35,343 nt of DNA. Source: Scenedesmus sp. ARA3 (lineage: Eukaryota > Chlorophyta > Chlorophyceae > Sphaeropleales > Scenedesmaceae). The position numbers and the translations under genes are program-made. Numbering within the stretch: the first letter of the stretch is position 1; every line of letters begins with the position of its first letter. The stretch is taken from the NCBI GenBank assembly GCA_004335835.1, contig RWJK01001607.1, forward strand, positions 1 to 35,343, written 5' to 3'. Of the stretch, positions 15,255-26,900 are shown in pieces. Below the pieces are notes generated by a model. The model ran no database searches, was not told the origin of the DNA, and saw only the letters and a list, made by a program, of their open reading frames with translations.

Positions 15255-17838
15255 TCATGTCTTCTGCGCCACTGCGGGCAGTCCCAGCTCCTCCTCTGCA
15301 TCCTGCTGCGGCGCTGTCGGCAGCTCCAGCTCCGGCTCCTGCAAGCAGCAGCAGCAGCAGCAGCAGCAGCACGCACAGCTGTGACATTCAAACCCTAGCA
15401 GAATGTGCTGCCATCCTAGCAATGCCGCAGCCAACCTCCCACGTTCGAAGCAGCCGTCTCTAGCAACAGCTCGTGGCCCTGCCTACCTACAGTTAGCCTG
15501 GCCCTGATGCTATCACCGCATCCGCCGAGGATAGGTCATCCTCCGGCGCGTCCAGCTCGGCCATGAGTTGGGGTCACCCTAACGAAGAACAGCGCCTCGC
15601 ACCGCAACACACCAGAGCGCAACCACAGAGCCCGCAACCACAGCTGCACAGACGCCCAGCAGAGCAATAGACAGCAAGCGCCGCACCTGCAGGTAGCTTG
15701 GCCCTGATGCCCCCACAGCATCTTCCAGCGCCAGGTCCCCCTCCAGCGCGTCCAGCTCAGCCATGAGGTCTGCCTCGTCCACGTCGTCAGGGATGGCGTA
15801 GCTCTGGCCCATGGCCTCGTTGATCTCATTGGTGAGGTCAGCCATGTCCGCAAGCTCGTCCTGCAAGACAACAGGCAGCCAAGCGCACATGCAGTAAAGC
15901 AGCTGACGAGCAAGCAAGCAGGATCGGGGTTTGGCGTTCAACGTGTGAGCCATTCATGGTCAGCCTTCCACAGTTACTGCCAACCTCCCCATGCACTGCA
16001 ACAACCACGTGACACGGTCCATTACACGACAGCAGCGCCACCTGCAGGCTGTCGATGAAGCTGAGGTCCAGCTCCTTGTTTGCACTGCAGCAATGTCGCA
16101 CAACGCCCCTTTCCGCCACAACACTCAACACTTTGTACTGCTGCCGGCACCGCGCACCTGCAGGCTGTCGATGAAGCTGAGGTCCAGCCCCTTGTTCACA
16201 TCAAACATGACCACGCCCTATGATGAACTTCCCCATTGTTACATACCCATGCCCACACCACATCCCGCCACACGCACCTGCAGGCTGTCGATGAAGCTGA
16301 GGTCCAGCTCTTTGTTTGCACTCCAGCACCTGCTGCACAACAGCCGCACCTGCAGGCTGTCGATGAAGCTGAAGTCCAGCTCTTTGTTTGCACTGCAGCA
16401 ATGGCACGCAACGCCCCTTCCCGCCACAACACCCAACACATGTACTACTGCCATTGCCACATCACACAACACCGCGCACCTGCAGGCTGTCGATGAAGCT
16501 GAGGTCCAGCTCCTTGTTGGCCTTCATGGCGCCCTTCATCTGGCTGTTGGCCGCCTTGAGCGCCTGCACCGTCTGCACCGTGTCCTGGATGCTCTCCACC
16601 TGGAAGCGCGTCGCCTCCATGTTGTACTGCTGGTTGTACAGCGTCTCGCGCTGGCCCTCGTACATGCGCTTCTGGCGCAGCACCTGCAGCAGCGACACAG
16701 GGTTCCGGAGGTTGACGGGCATCAGTAACAAGTAGCGTCCATGTTGTACTGCTGGTTGTACAGCGTCTCGCAATGGCCCTCGTACATGCGCTTCTGGCGC
16801 AACACCTGCAGCAGCGATGCAGGCTTTGGTATATCAAGAGGTGAAGGGTCCGCACCGTAAACTGTTTGGCAAAGCGACTGCCGCTGACTCCCCAGCATGC
16901 GCTTCTGGCTCAGCAACTGCAGCAATAACGCAATAACATGACAGAGTGCGCTTGAAGTGGTCCACACAGTTTACAGTGCGGCACAGTGTTGACACTCCTG
17001 TACGAATGCGCAGTGTATGCTTGCATGTTTTTAACGTACTGCATACATCGCGGCTGGGCCATGGTGACTGGCTGTTGCGGGTTAGACATGAAGCTGCTAT
17101 GAACTGCATGCCTGCGCATGGATCACTTGTAGTGTGCGGTTGCGCCAGCCTTCAAGGTTGTGCACACACGCATGCATGTGCATGCACGAGTGTATGCTTG
17201 CTGTGCACGCAAGCTTGTGCACACTACACTGCTTGATGTCAACGCAACAGGTGATGACTTGCCGCGCTATGTCCTTGCTGTTCGGGTCACCCAGACAGCC
17301 ATGTATGCCATGTAACTGCTGCTGCTGCTGGTCTTTATGATTGTCAGTAGCTCAGACGTGCAGTAGCGGAACATCCAAGCATGCAGCTGAACGATGCTGA
17401 AGTCCTGTGACAGTGTTGTGAGGCAAGCTTTGCTCTGCACTGAGCTGTTGCTTCTGCTAAAGGCTTGCATGTATGCTGACATAAGCAAAGTGGCGGAATG
17501 GATGCAGCAAGCTTCTTACACACACCACAGCTGCTGCTTGCTGTACCAGCACAGCTCAGCTGCTATGTAGTGAGTTTTGCCCAAACCCAACTGAAGCATG
17601 CATGCACACCAGTGGAATGGCAACACCATCTACGCACTGTTAAAGCACGCTTTTTCAGGGCTTCCTGTGCTGGTCCTGGCCGCGTCTTCTTTATCTGCTC
17701 TCTGAACTTCATCAACTGCTGGTCCAGCTTGTTTATCTGCTCATCTATCCTATCCCCACGCGAGTTCAGCCTGTCACCAGCCTGTTCCAGCGTGGGGGCA
17801 GGCTCCTTCTTCTTCTGAGCACCGAAGATGCGCCGCAT
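15255..17838 (-). CDS. VPS60: ESCRT-III subunit VPS60 (CHMP5 family, Snf7 domain), complete
   Basis: A small, mostly helical ESCRT-III protein that acts on endosomal membranes in multivesicular body formation; in other eukaryotes it binds LIP5/VTA1 and so promotes VPS4 activity. Exons 17638-17838, 16480-16683, 15687-15860 and 15255-15338 all join in phase 0 and give 220 residues, close to human CHMP5 (219). Exon 1: [19 protein letters not shown] with the basic N-terminal helix, ending [13 protein letters not shown]. Exon 2: [20 protein letters not shown] to [15 protein letters not shown]. Exon 3: the acidic region [20 protein letters not shown] with [20 protein letters not shown]. Exon 4: [19 protein letters not shown] then AQKT and TGA; the ELGLP tail is typical of the family. 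Donors are GTGCGT, GTGCGC and GTGCGG; acceptors CTGCAG or TTGCAG. It is divergent from the membrane-protein gene at 18361. Exons 2-4 are flanked by decayed edge copies. Confidence 0.95.
15490..15567 (-). repeat. Decayed copy of the 3' edge of VPS60 exon 3
   Basis: In the intron between exons 3 and 4, the minus strand reads [20 protein letters not shown] then SGPG, matching the exon 3 end [20 protein letters not shown] then ASGPSYLQ. The copy then meets a TAA. The sequence after it (GTAGGTAGG) only loosely resembles a donor. Confidence 0.85.
16030..16400 (-). repeat. Four copies of the 3' edge of VPS60 exon 2 with donor
   Basis: Between exons 2 and 3 the minus strand repeats [12 protein letters not shown] followed by GTGCG or GTGGC four times (about 16040-16085, 16158-16195, 16276-16320 and 16347-16392). 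Each repeats 13-16 codons of the exon plus ~50 bp of intron (ACAACACCCAACA-type sequence). The copies are 85-95% alike by eye and keep the codon for Ser-Leu-Gln right before the donor. Confidence 0.9.
16735..16925 (-). repeat. One clear and one weak copy of the 5' edge of VPS60 exon 2
   Basis: Upstream of exon 2 the minus strand reads [20 protein letters not shown] then NMDAT (16735-16810), preceded by CTGCTGCAG. A second, weaker copy reads [19 protein letters not shown] (~16860-16920), preceded by TTGCTGCAG-like sequence. The real exon starts [20 protein letters not shown] at 16683. Confidence 0.85.
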
Positions 17839-18360
17839 GCTGCTTGCTGTGCTGCTACAGTTAAGGTTGAAGCTGAGGGTGCGTCAGCAGAAGGTGCAGT
17901 GCAGGTGATGCTTGTGTAGCAGTGTGCCGAGCAGAGCCGTGGATGAGCTGACAGAGGGAACCAAAACAAGGTTAAGGATGTTCAATGCTCAAGTGTAGTT
18001 GTGCTGATGCTCAGGCAAACAGTGTCGAGCAAACGGATGAGCGTGAGCGGGCTTGCGCTGTACGATTGCACGTGAAGCAAAGTTCTTTCTGGGAAACGTT
18101 GAGTATAATACATGCTTATGTTTGCATAAGAACAGAAGCGTGCTTGAAACTTTGCCAGACCCTAGCTGCGACAGTTGCAAAGTTACCCGACCAGCAACAA
18201 CTCAAGTTGCATACGGATCGCACGACATTGCCTAGGTTTGATTCCTGAAGACGCCAGTGTCCGTGTCCGATCAGAGCTTCAACCCACCCAACTCGATTGG
18301 GAACATTGCACGAGCAGCAGCAGTCACACGATGATCAGGCGGTCGTGACTACAATTCAGT
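17839..18360. promoter_or_regulatory. Divergent promoter region of VPS60 and the type I membrane protein gene
   Basis: The two start codons (17838 minus, 18361 plus) are 522 bp apart and point away from each other, so both promoters and 5' UTRs should lie here. An AT-rich stretch AGTATAATACATGC near 18100 is the only TATA-like sequence I see. No exon-edge copies occur in the spacer, in contrast to the introns on both sides. Confidence 0.45.
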
Positions 18361-19970
18361 ATGCAGAAAGATCGCAGCAAGCAGCAGCTGCTGCAGCTGC
18401 TGCCAGTGCTGTTGGTGTGCAGCACACTGCTGGTACTGCTGCTGGTGCCAGCAGATGCAGGCAAACCACGGGACGAAAGCAAAGGCAAATGGAGGTATGC
18501 TTGAATGCAATTACAGCTTAATCATAATTATATCAGCGTTGGTTAGGCTGAACGTTTGCTGTGACTGCTGCCCCATGATGTGCCTGCCACCAGGCGACCA
18601 CCTTCGCCGCCTCCAGGAGGGAACGGCACCCATCTGTTTGCCGGTGCAGTGAGTAGCACAGGCTCACAACAGTTAGTTGCGGTGACACACTGCCTGTTGC
18701 TGCTACAGCTGCAACACGTTGCTTTTTGCATGCACCCTCCCAAAGTGCAACTGCTGCGTCACTGCTGTACTGCTCCAGTGTCAACGCAGGGCAGCAGCAG
18801 CTCGTGACATAGTGACTAAGCAGCAGCAGCAGCTCCAACATTGGTGGTACTCAGCAGCAAGAGTACTGCATGTGCATGATACGGGGAGTACATGGGGTGC
18901 ATGAAGCAGGTGTGCTGTATGTGCATGCACATGGCATGTCAAAGGCACTGCTGCTGCTGTTAACATGGAGTTGCAGAGTTTTTTAGCTTGTGAAGCAGAT
19001 GAAAGTAGTCGAACGAAGTGCTGTGCTGCCTTATGCAGGGAGAGGATGCGCTGTCGTGGGATAGTGACGAGCTGAATCGCATACAGAACCTGCACCTGCG
19101 GGCTTTCGACAGCTTAGAGGTGCGGCAGCAGCAAGGAAACAGCGGGTGCAGGGGCGAACAAACTGCAGGCAGCAGCCACACACGCCACAAGATGTCTGTG
19201 CTCAGCAGCGCCAGCAACAGCGCATGCTTCATTGTCGCAGCAGTGGCAGAGGCAGCTGCAGCTGCAGTACCTTTGCCAGCAGCGTTGATTACACCAGCAT
19301 ATCTTGCCTGAGGAGTGCTGGCATTGAGCAGCAGCCCGGGGCAGCACCAGCAGCAGCAGCGGCACCCACAGCCTGGCAGCTGCAGTGCTGCTGCCATGCA
19401 TTGTCTTAGGAGCAGCAGCAGCAGCAGCAGCAGCAGTGGCATGCAGTGTAACATGCAAGCATCAACTAGCAGTGCATTGTTACGCGCCAGCTTGACACTC
19501 AGGTGTATGACTGCTGTCTATTGCTTTCTGTATCCCTGCAGGACTATCTGCACTCGGCCAACCTGGCAGCCTATTTGGGGCTGCACCCAGTGGATGGCCT
19601 GCACATGAGTGTGCCGCTTAACCTTGTGTTCATCGGGTTTCAAAGTGACGGCAACGCCAAGGTGAGTCAGCAGGCGGCTGGTTGTCGGGCTGCAAATGCG
19701 TGTGCCGCTAAACCTCGTGTACATAAGGTGCAGAAAGCGACGGCAACGCCAAGGTGAGTCAGCAGGCTGCTGGTTGCCGGCTGCGTATGTGCAATGCGGT
19801 GCTGTCGGCAGGCATGGTGCTGCTGACAAGGGTGCACCTAGCTGTCGAGCTCAGCAACTGGTTCAGCCATGTGCTAAACTGCATTCTACATCACCCCGCA
19901 AACCTTCAACATCCTGTGGCGCTGGTGTGTAGGTTCAGCCATGTGGACCACGTGCTCATTTGAAAGCCTT

Positions 19971-20025
<55 letters not shown>

Positions 20026-20117
20026 CTCTTCGACCCTGCAAGCTCCAGGTTGATGTGAGCAGCAATGAGCTGGCGAGCTGGTTCAGCCATGTGGACCACG
20101 TGCTCTTTTGAAAGCCT

Positions 20118-20163
<46 letters not shown>

Positions 20164-23100
20164 CCCTTCGACCCTGCAAGCTCCAGGTTGATGTGAGCAG
20201 TGATGAGCTGGTGAGCTGGTTCAGCCATGTGGACCATGTGCTGCCACACACGCGCGTGGCGCTGTCAGAGCTGTCCTGCTCGCTGGACGGTACGTGGGGT
20301 TTCATGTCGTGTTTCACTGCTGCATGCAGTTTGTAGTAGGTGGGGTGCAGCGCAGGACTGTCAGCAAGCTTCACTGATGCTTGCAGTTGGGTTTGGGGTG
20401 TGTTGTACGCGGTTCTTTTTGGCACGTTTGCTGTTTTATTACTGCTGCTGACATGGTGATTGTGCATGGTTCAGCCATGTGGACCATGTGCGCCACACAC
20501 GCACGTGGCACTGTCAGAGCTGCCCTGCTCCCTCGACGGTGCGCAGGCAGATGCTTATGCAGATTCCGTAAGGTCCTGTAGAGCATGCAGCGTCCTTACA
20601 CAGCATGCTTGCTGCTGCTTGCAGCTCGCCACATGGGACCTGCAGCAAGGCTCACATAGGGCAGCACGTTCAGTAAATGGCTGCTTGGGGTTCTGGCTGC
20701 ACAATGCACGTTTCAGGCCATTGCGCGGGCACAGCTGAGCTGGAGAGTGTGGCCCCCGCTGCTCAGCTTCACACCTTCAAGCCTGTTGTTTTTGATGATT
20801 GCCACGCGGCATCATGCTACCCCTGCTCACTGTTGCAGGCCACTGCGCGGGCACAGCTGAGCTGGACAGCGTGGCCCCCTCCCCCCTGCCCAGTTTCGTG
20901 CACCTCAACATGAGCTGCAACGTGGTCGTGATCCAGAAGGGCGACGTGCTGTCTACTTTCGAGCGCGCGATTGCAGCGTTCAGCCGGCCCATGGACCCTG
21001 ACTATGTGGAAGGGGATCAGCAGGTGCGGTGGCCCCTGTAGATGTTCTGTTTTGTGCATTACAAATGACGCATGCCTGAGGCTTGTGTGTTTAGTCATTC
21101 TATGTTGCGCCGGGGACCAGTAGGGGAGCAAAGGCCGTTGCAATGCAACGCTCCAAGTTGATGCGTTACTTCCAAGCCATTTGTTGACAGCTTCATTGGG
21201 GCGCTAGGGCTCAACATGGCTTACACCCTCGTGGTGTTACGACACATGTTACTTATGTGTTATGTAACACTTGCAGGCCGATGCTCTAAAGCTGCAGCCG
21301 TTTGTTGACAGCTTCATTGGGGCGCATGGGCTCAACAGGGCTTGCAATGTTGGTGTTACAGTCTGTGTTACTTATGTGGTTTTTAAACACTTGCAGGTGG
21401 ATGCACTCAAGCTGGAGCCGTTTGTTGACAGCTTTATTGGGGCGCTGGGGCTCAACAGGGCTTACACCATGCTGATGTTACAACTTGTGTCACTTCTGTG
21501 TTATGTTACACTTGCAGGTTGATGCTTTGAAGCTGGAGCCGTTTGTTGACAGCTTCATCAGGGCGCTAGGGCTCAACAGGGCTTACACCATGCTGGTGCT
21601 GAACCCCAAGTGGTCGGCATCTCTGCCTGCGTATGGCTACCGGATTGGCTTCAGCGAGTATGAGCTGAGGATGATGAATGAGAACGTAAGTGGACACCTT
21701 GGCATCATGTGCTGAAAGCTTTCCTTGATACCAGCTAGCAGCAGCAGTGCATGCTGCAAGCAGCAGCACCCTGTCATGCTTCTGCTGCAGTCATGGCACT
21801 GCTGCCGTAAGTTCATACACGGTTGTAACTCCAGCTGCGGCTCCGTGCATGCATGTGTTGGACAGCTTTGCAGACCACATGCACAAGCTGCACCTCAGCA
21901 CCAACGCTGCAACTGTGACAGCCCTGACACCTTTGGGTTGCAAGTGTTTGTCAACTGTGCAGGCCGCCACGCCTGAGCTGCACCCTGGCACTGCTGCTGC
22001 AGGTTAAGTCTGATTTAGTATCAGCTTGTGTGGTTTTTTGAATCCTGCAGGCTGCCATGCCTGTGCTGCTGCTTGGCGCTTCTGCTTCACAGCCAACAGC
22101 ATGCCAACCTCATTGTTCTGAACTTTTTTTATTCGCCTTTTCAACCTGCAGGCTGCCATGCCTGAGCTGCAGCTGGGTGCTGCTGTGCGCTGGGGTGCTG
22201 AGCCTGCCCCTCCCGCCTACCCCGGCAGTGCACACTCCGGCTGGCCCCTCAGCATCAAAAAGTACCAGGTGGGCTATAACATTCTGGCACAAACCAACAC
22301 ATCAGATGTGGTTTGCAACGTGATGATACGCCACGTGCCGTGCACGCTGCATCCTTGGACATCAAAATGTGCTATGTGTGCATGCATCAGGCAGCCTCTG
22401 GAATATGCTGGGGTTGTTCAATTTGTTACAGCTGTTAAGAATGCCCAGAGCGCCGCAGCCTGTGCCGTGTGCAGGTGTCTGACCTGCAGCACCAGTCGTA
22501 CATTTGGTCCCGCTCAGCCAACCAGTACCTGTCAGACCTGGAGGACTTCAACAGGTGGGGGCAAGTGTTATAACATATTCTGTGTGTTAGAACATGTGTT
22601 ATCAGTCAGTGATTTCTGTCATCATTGAACAGGCTGATGTGGCAGCTATATGCTGAGCATATACATGGGCATGCAAACACTGTGAGTTGCTTCTTCAGGA
22701 CCTTACCCCTTGTGAAAACTCCTTGCAGCACAGTTCATTGTGTTTGATGGCAGCATGCAGCTGCTGCTCCTGGTTCGCCAAATGATGGTGCTGCCAAACG
22801 CATCGCCCGCTCAGCAGCGCTGTACCTATGACCACCTTCTGACGCTGCTGCTTCTGCTGCTGCTGCTGTCGCATGATCGGCTCATGTGTTTGTGCAGGCA
22901 TGTATTGAAGATGCTCGGCCCCCGCACCAAGGGCTCTGCTGCGCTGGCGCGTGCCGCCACACTGCTGCAGAAGCGGGACGACCTCAGCCAGCTGCTGGCC
23001 TCCACATTCAAGTTGCCACCTGAGCACTGTGAGTTACTCGCTGTTGATCCTGTTATGTTGCTCGTCATGTCAACAGACATCTTGATTTTGTTTTGAAGAG

Positions 23101-23532
23101 AAGCGAGACGGCCTGAGCCAGCAGCTTACACTCGCTGCTGCTGCTGCTGCTGCCGCCGCTGCTGCTGCTGCTGCTGCTGCTGCTGCCTGCAGTGCACAAC
23201 CCCAAGTTCAAGGCAACCCACCCCCTCGAAGACTGCCCCACACCACTGTGGGTCAGCCAGAGTCGCTGGCTGCTGATGGACCTGACTGCAAGGAGAACGG
23301 ATTGGGGCCCTGCACTGGGAGGCGATGGTGTTGTGGTGCACACAACACTGCCTGATGTGTCGTACGCGTTTGGAAATGCAGAGGAGAAGAGAGCAGGTGG
23401 GTGGCAAGCTAGTATGGTTTTTGAGTTGCAGCGCAGCCTTGTAGCGCATGCAGTAGCTGGCTTGTGTATAGCTACAAGCGGGGTGGGTGGCTTCTGATCA
23501 ACCTCACTGCCAGGAGAACCGTTTTCACGGCC

Positions 23533-23624
<92 letters not shown>

Positions 23625-23907
23625 AGAGAAGCGTTTGGCTAAGGGTGAGGCTGCTGAGGAAATGGAGACTCGCAGCAAGCTGCACAGCATGCGCAACAAC
23701 ACCTGCACTAATGCTGTTACGACATTGTTATGTGCTGCTGCTGCTGCTGCAGAGAAGCGTTTGGCCAAGGGTGAGGCTGCTGAGGAGATGGAGACGCGCA
23801 GCAAGCTGCACAGCATGCGCAACGACAGGCTGGCGGCAGTGGCGCAGCAGCAGGCACACGAGCGCACCATGCCGGTGAGTAATGACTACTGCCGCCCGGT
23901 TGCTGCA

Positions 23908-23938
<31 letters not shown>

Positions 23939-26900
23939 CTGAAAGTTGTTGGATACCGGCAGTGTGTTATGAGCTGTTATGCGCACCATGCCGGTGAGTT
24001 TACTGGCACAGCCACCGGGCGCTGCTGCTGCTGCTGCTGCTGCTGGAAGATGTGCTTGTGTGTTTTGGGCTGTCTGATGCAGCTGTTTTGCAGAGAGATG
24101 TTGCAGTCTTCGTGCACCCAACTTCCTGGCATGCACACAAACCCTAATTGCTCACTGCCATGCAAACTCCTGCAGCATGTCGTGCACGGCGCTGCTCCGG
24201 GCGAGGTGCCTGCCGACCGCTACGACCCTGACGGCAGCAGAAGCTCCAACTTCAACTTGCCTCACATACATATGTTGCAATTAGTGAACTTCACACTGTT
24301 ATAACATTGTTACTTTTGCCTGCAGCATGTCGTGCACGGCGCTGCTCCCGGGGAGGTGCCTGCTGACCGGTACGACCCTGACGGCAACCCCACGCGCCAC
24401 CTGTCAGCAGAGGAGGAGGAAGACATGGACAAGCGCCACCAGGAGGCCACGCTGCAGGTACTGTAATGCTGCTGCGCGTGATTGGAGTGCAAAGTATCAT
24501 TTGTTGCTGCCAGGAATGTATGTGCCAGGAAGACATGGACAAGCGCCACCAGGAGGCCACGCTGCAGGTGAGTGGTGGATGCAATAGTAAAGTGACGGTT
24601 CATAACACGATGTATGCAGCATGTGCCATGCTTTTGTCATCTGGACAAGGCAAACGCCACCAGGAGGCAACACTGCAGGTTATTGCGCTTGTGTGCTGCT
24701 GCTGACCCGTCGATTCCATCGCCCACACGCTGAACCCTGTCATCCATGGCGCACTTACCCTGGAAACTTTCAAATCTAAAACCCTGCAGGCTGAGTTGAA
24801 CGTGTATGAGGAGTTTGCCACGGTGCACTGCGCCGGGCGCATCAACCCGCCCGTGGTGTGTGCAGAGGCGGAGGAAGCTGTGCTGGACCTGAAGCACTCG
24901 CTGCAGCAGCTGTCCAAGCACACGGTGCGCATGTGTTGGTTGTTGTTGGCGAGGTGCATGGAGCGAGCCGCGTGTCGACATTCTGCAAGCTAGCTGCTGC
25001 TTATACAGTAGCTGCTTCCAGTCTCTTAAGGACATGCGGCATTCACCAGAGACAACCTGTGCTGCATCAGGCTTCTGACTTGTTCCATGTGTATTGCTTT
25101 GTTCTGCTGAACATCCATTGATCCTGGCGCATCTGCTCTGTGGTGTACCTCCATCTCTGCGTGCCTGTTGAACAAACTGCAGGGCACCAACACCAAGGCC
25201 CGGCTGCACCCAGACCACGGATGGGACATCTTTGGGAAGGAGGCAGACGACGAGTCCGTGAGTACCACAGTCTGCTGGACACAGCAGCATCGGCAGCCCT
25301 GTCCAATCGCGGCGCAAAGGAGCATCATATGCACAATATATTGTGCATGTGGGCTGCTGCTGGCTTGCAATGAACCATGCAAACTACAATGCGGCTTGCA
25401 TGAGTGTCATGGCGGCACATGCCCAGGTATTGTTTGTCGTGATTTGGCTTCCTCTGCCTGTGCATCCTGCTGCAGACAACTGCTGCCTACAGCGCGGCAA
25501 AGGATGTGTTCTTTTCAGAGATCAGTGCTGCCCTCAGCAGGGGCCTGCGCCACGTCATCGCACCACCCTCAGCCACGTGGCACCACCAGGTGGGCATAAT
25601 CCTGCAGCTGGATTACGCACAATTTCATTGCTGATGCGCAGTGCATGTGATCAGGTAAGGTGCTGTGAGTGCCCTCAGCATGGGTCTGCGCCACGTCATC
25701 GCACCACCCTCAGCCACATGGCACCACCAGGTGGGTGTAATCCAGCTGCCGGATGATATGCGGTTAGGGTGGGGTACACAGTGGATGTGACAGGGTCAAA
25801 TCTTTGCAGCGCCCTCAGCAGGGGCCTGCGCCACGTCATCGCACCACCCTCGGCAACATGGCACCACCAGGTGGGGCGTAATCCTGTTCTAGGATGACAG
25901 CACAATGCAGCTGCTGGATTACGCGCTGTCCAGGTCTTTGCTGTGTGGTGCATGCAGAAGTGCTTGGTCTTGCACTGCTGTTGATGTTTCCTGTGTGCGT
26001 CATATCACGCAACACCGTTGTGACACGACCGTGCAACAAGGCAATCCTGATCATCAACAAAACATGAACGGTATTACCCATTTGTACTGCTGCACCCTTG
26101 TCAGCGCAATTCCACCGCAAAACTGCGATCCGTACATGGCTGTACTGCGCCATTGTACCGCCTTTGTGTAGTGCAAGGCTATCGGCATGACACTGCGAGC
26201 CCGTACATGGACAAGGTGTACTTCACTATGTCCGCAACTGTACTGCTCAACTTCACTGCTTGACTGTACTGCCTCTTTTGGACTGCAGGGTTGTCTGCAC
26301 TTTACTGCCAGCCTGCATGTGCACAAGCTGCACTTCACCATCTACACTTTACTATCTACACAGCTGTATCGCCCAACTGTAGTGCACTGCTGTACCGCTT
26401 ATCTACTGCCAACTGCAGGGCTACCTGCATGACACTGCCAGCCCGTATGCGCACAAGGTGCACTTCACCATCTACACCATCCAGGACACCAGCCGCAAGC
26501 TTGGCCCTTGGCGGGAGAGAGGTGAGCAGCACAGCAGCAGCAGCAGCGGCAGCAGCATTATGGTGTCTTACTGTTGTGACCAAAACACTGTACGCATCTG
26601 CCTGACCACAACATCACAACTTACCACAGCCAATGACCATGTCATGACAGCGGCTGATGCCATCCTAGCCAGGGAAACAGCCGTGGCCTGTCATGTCTTG
26701 TATACATATGTGAGGCTAGAGAGGACACTGCTGTACTTGTGTTTTTACTTCATACCACACATGGCACCAACCACGCTGCAGGTGTGCAGTTTGACCTGGA
26801 CTCCTTCAAGCAGCAACTGGCACGGCTGGCCATGCCCCACCAAGCATTCTCCCTCTGCTTCGCCACCTTCAACATCCTCTCTGTACTCTGTACTGTTGCT

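Noticed and set aside
19886..20467. Minus-strand frame with long poly-Gln blocks
   Set aside because: Antisense reading of CTG tracts and copies of exon 5 of the plus-strand gene.
23464..23997. Plus-strand frame with ~29 Ala residues
   Set aside because: It crosses an intron CTG tract; only the EKRLAKGEAAEEMETR parts are exon-derived.
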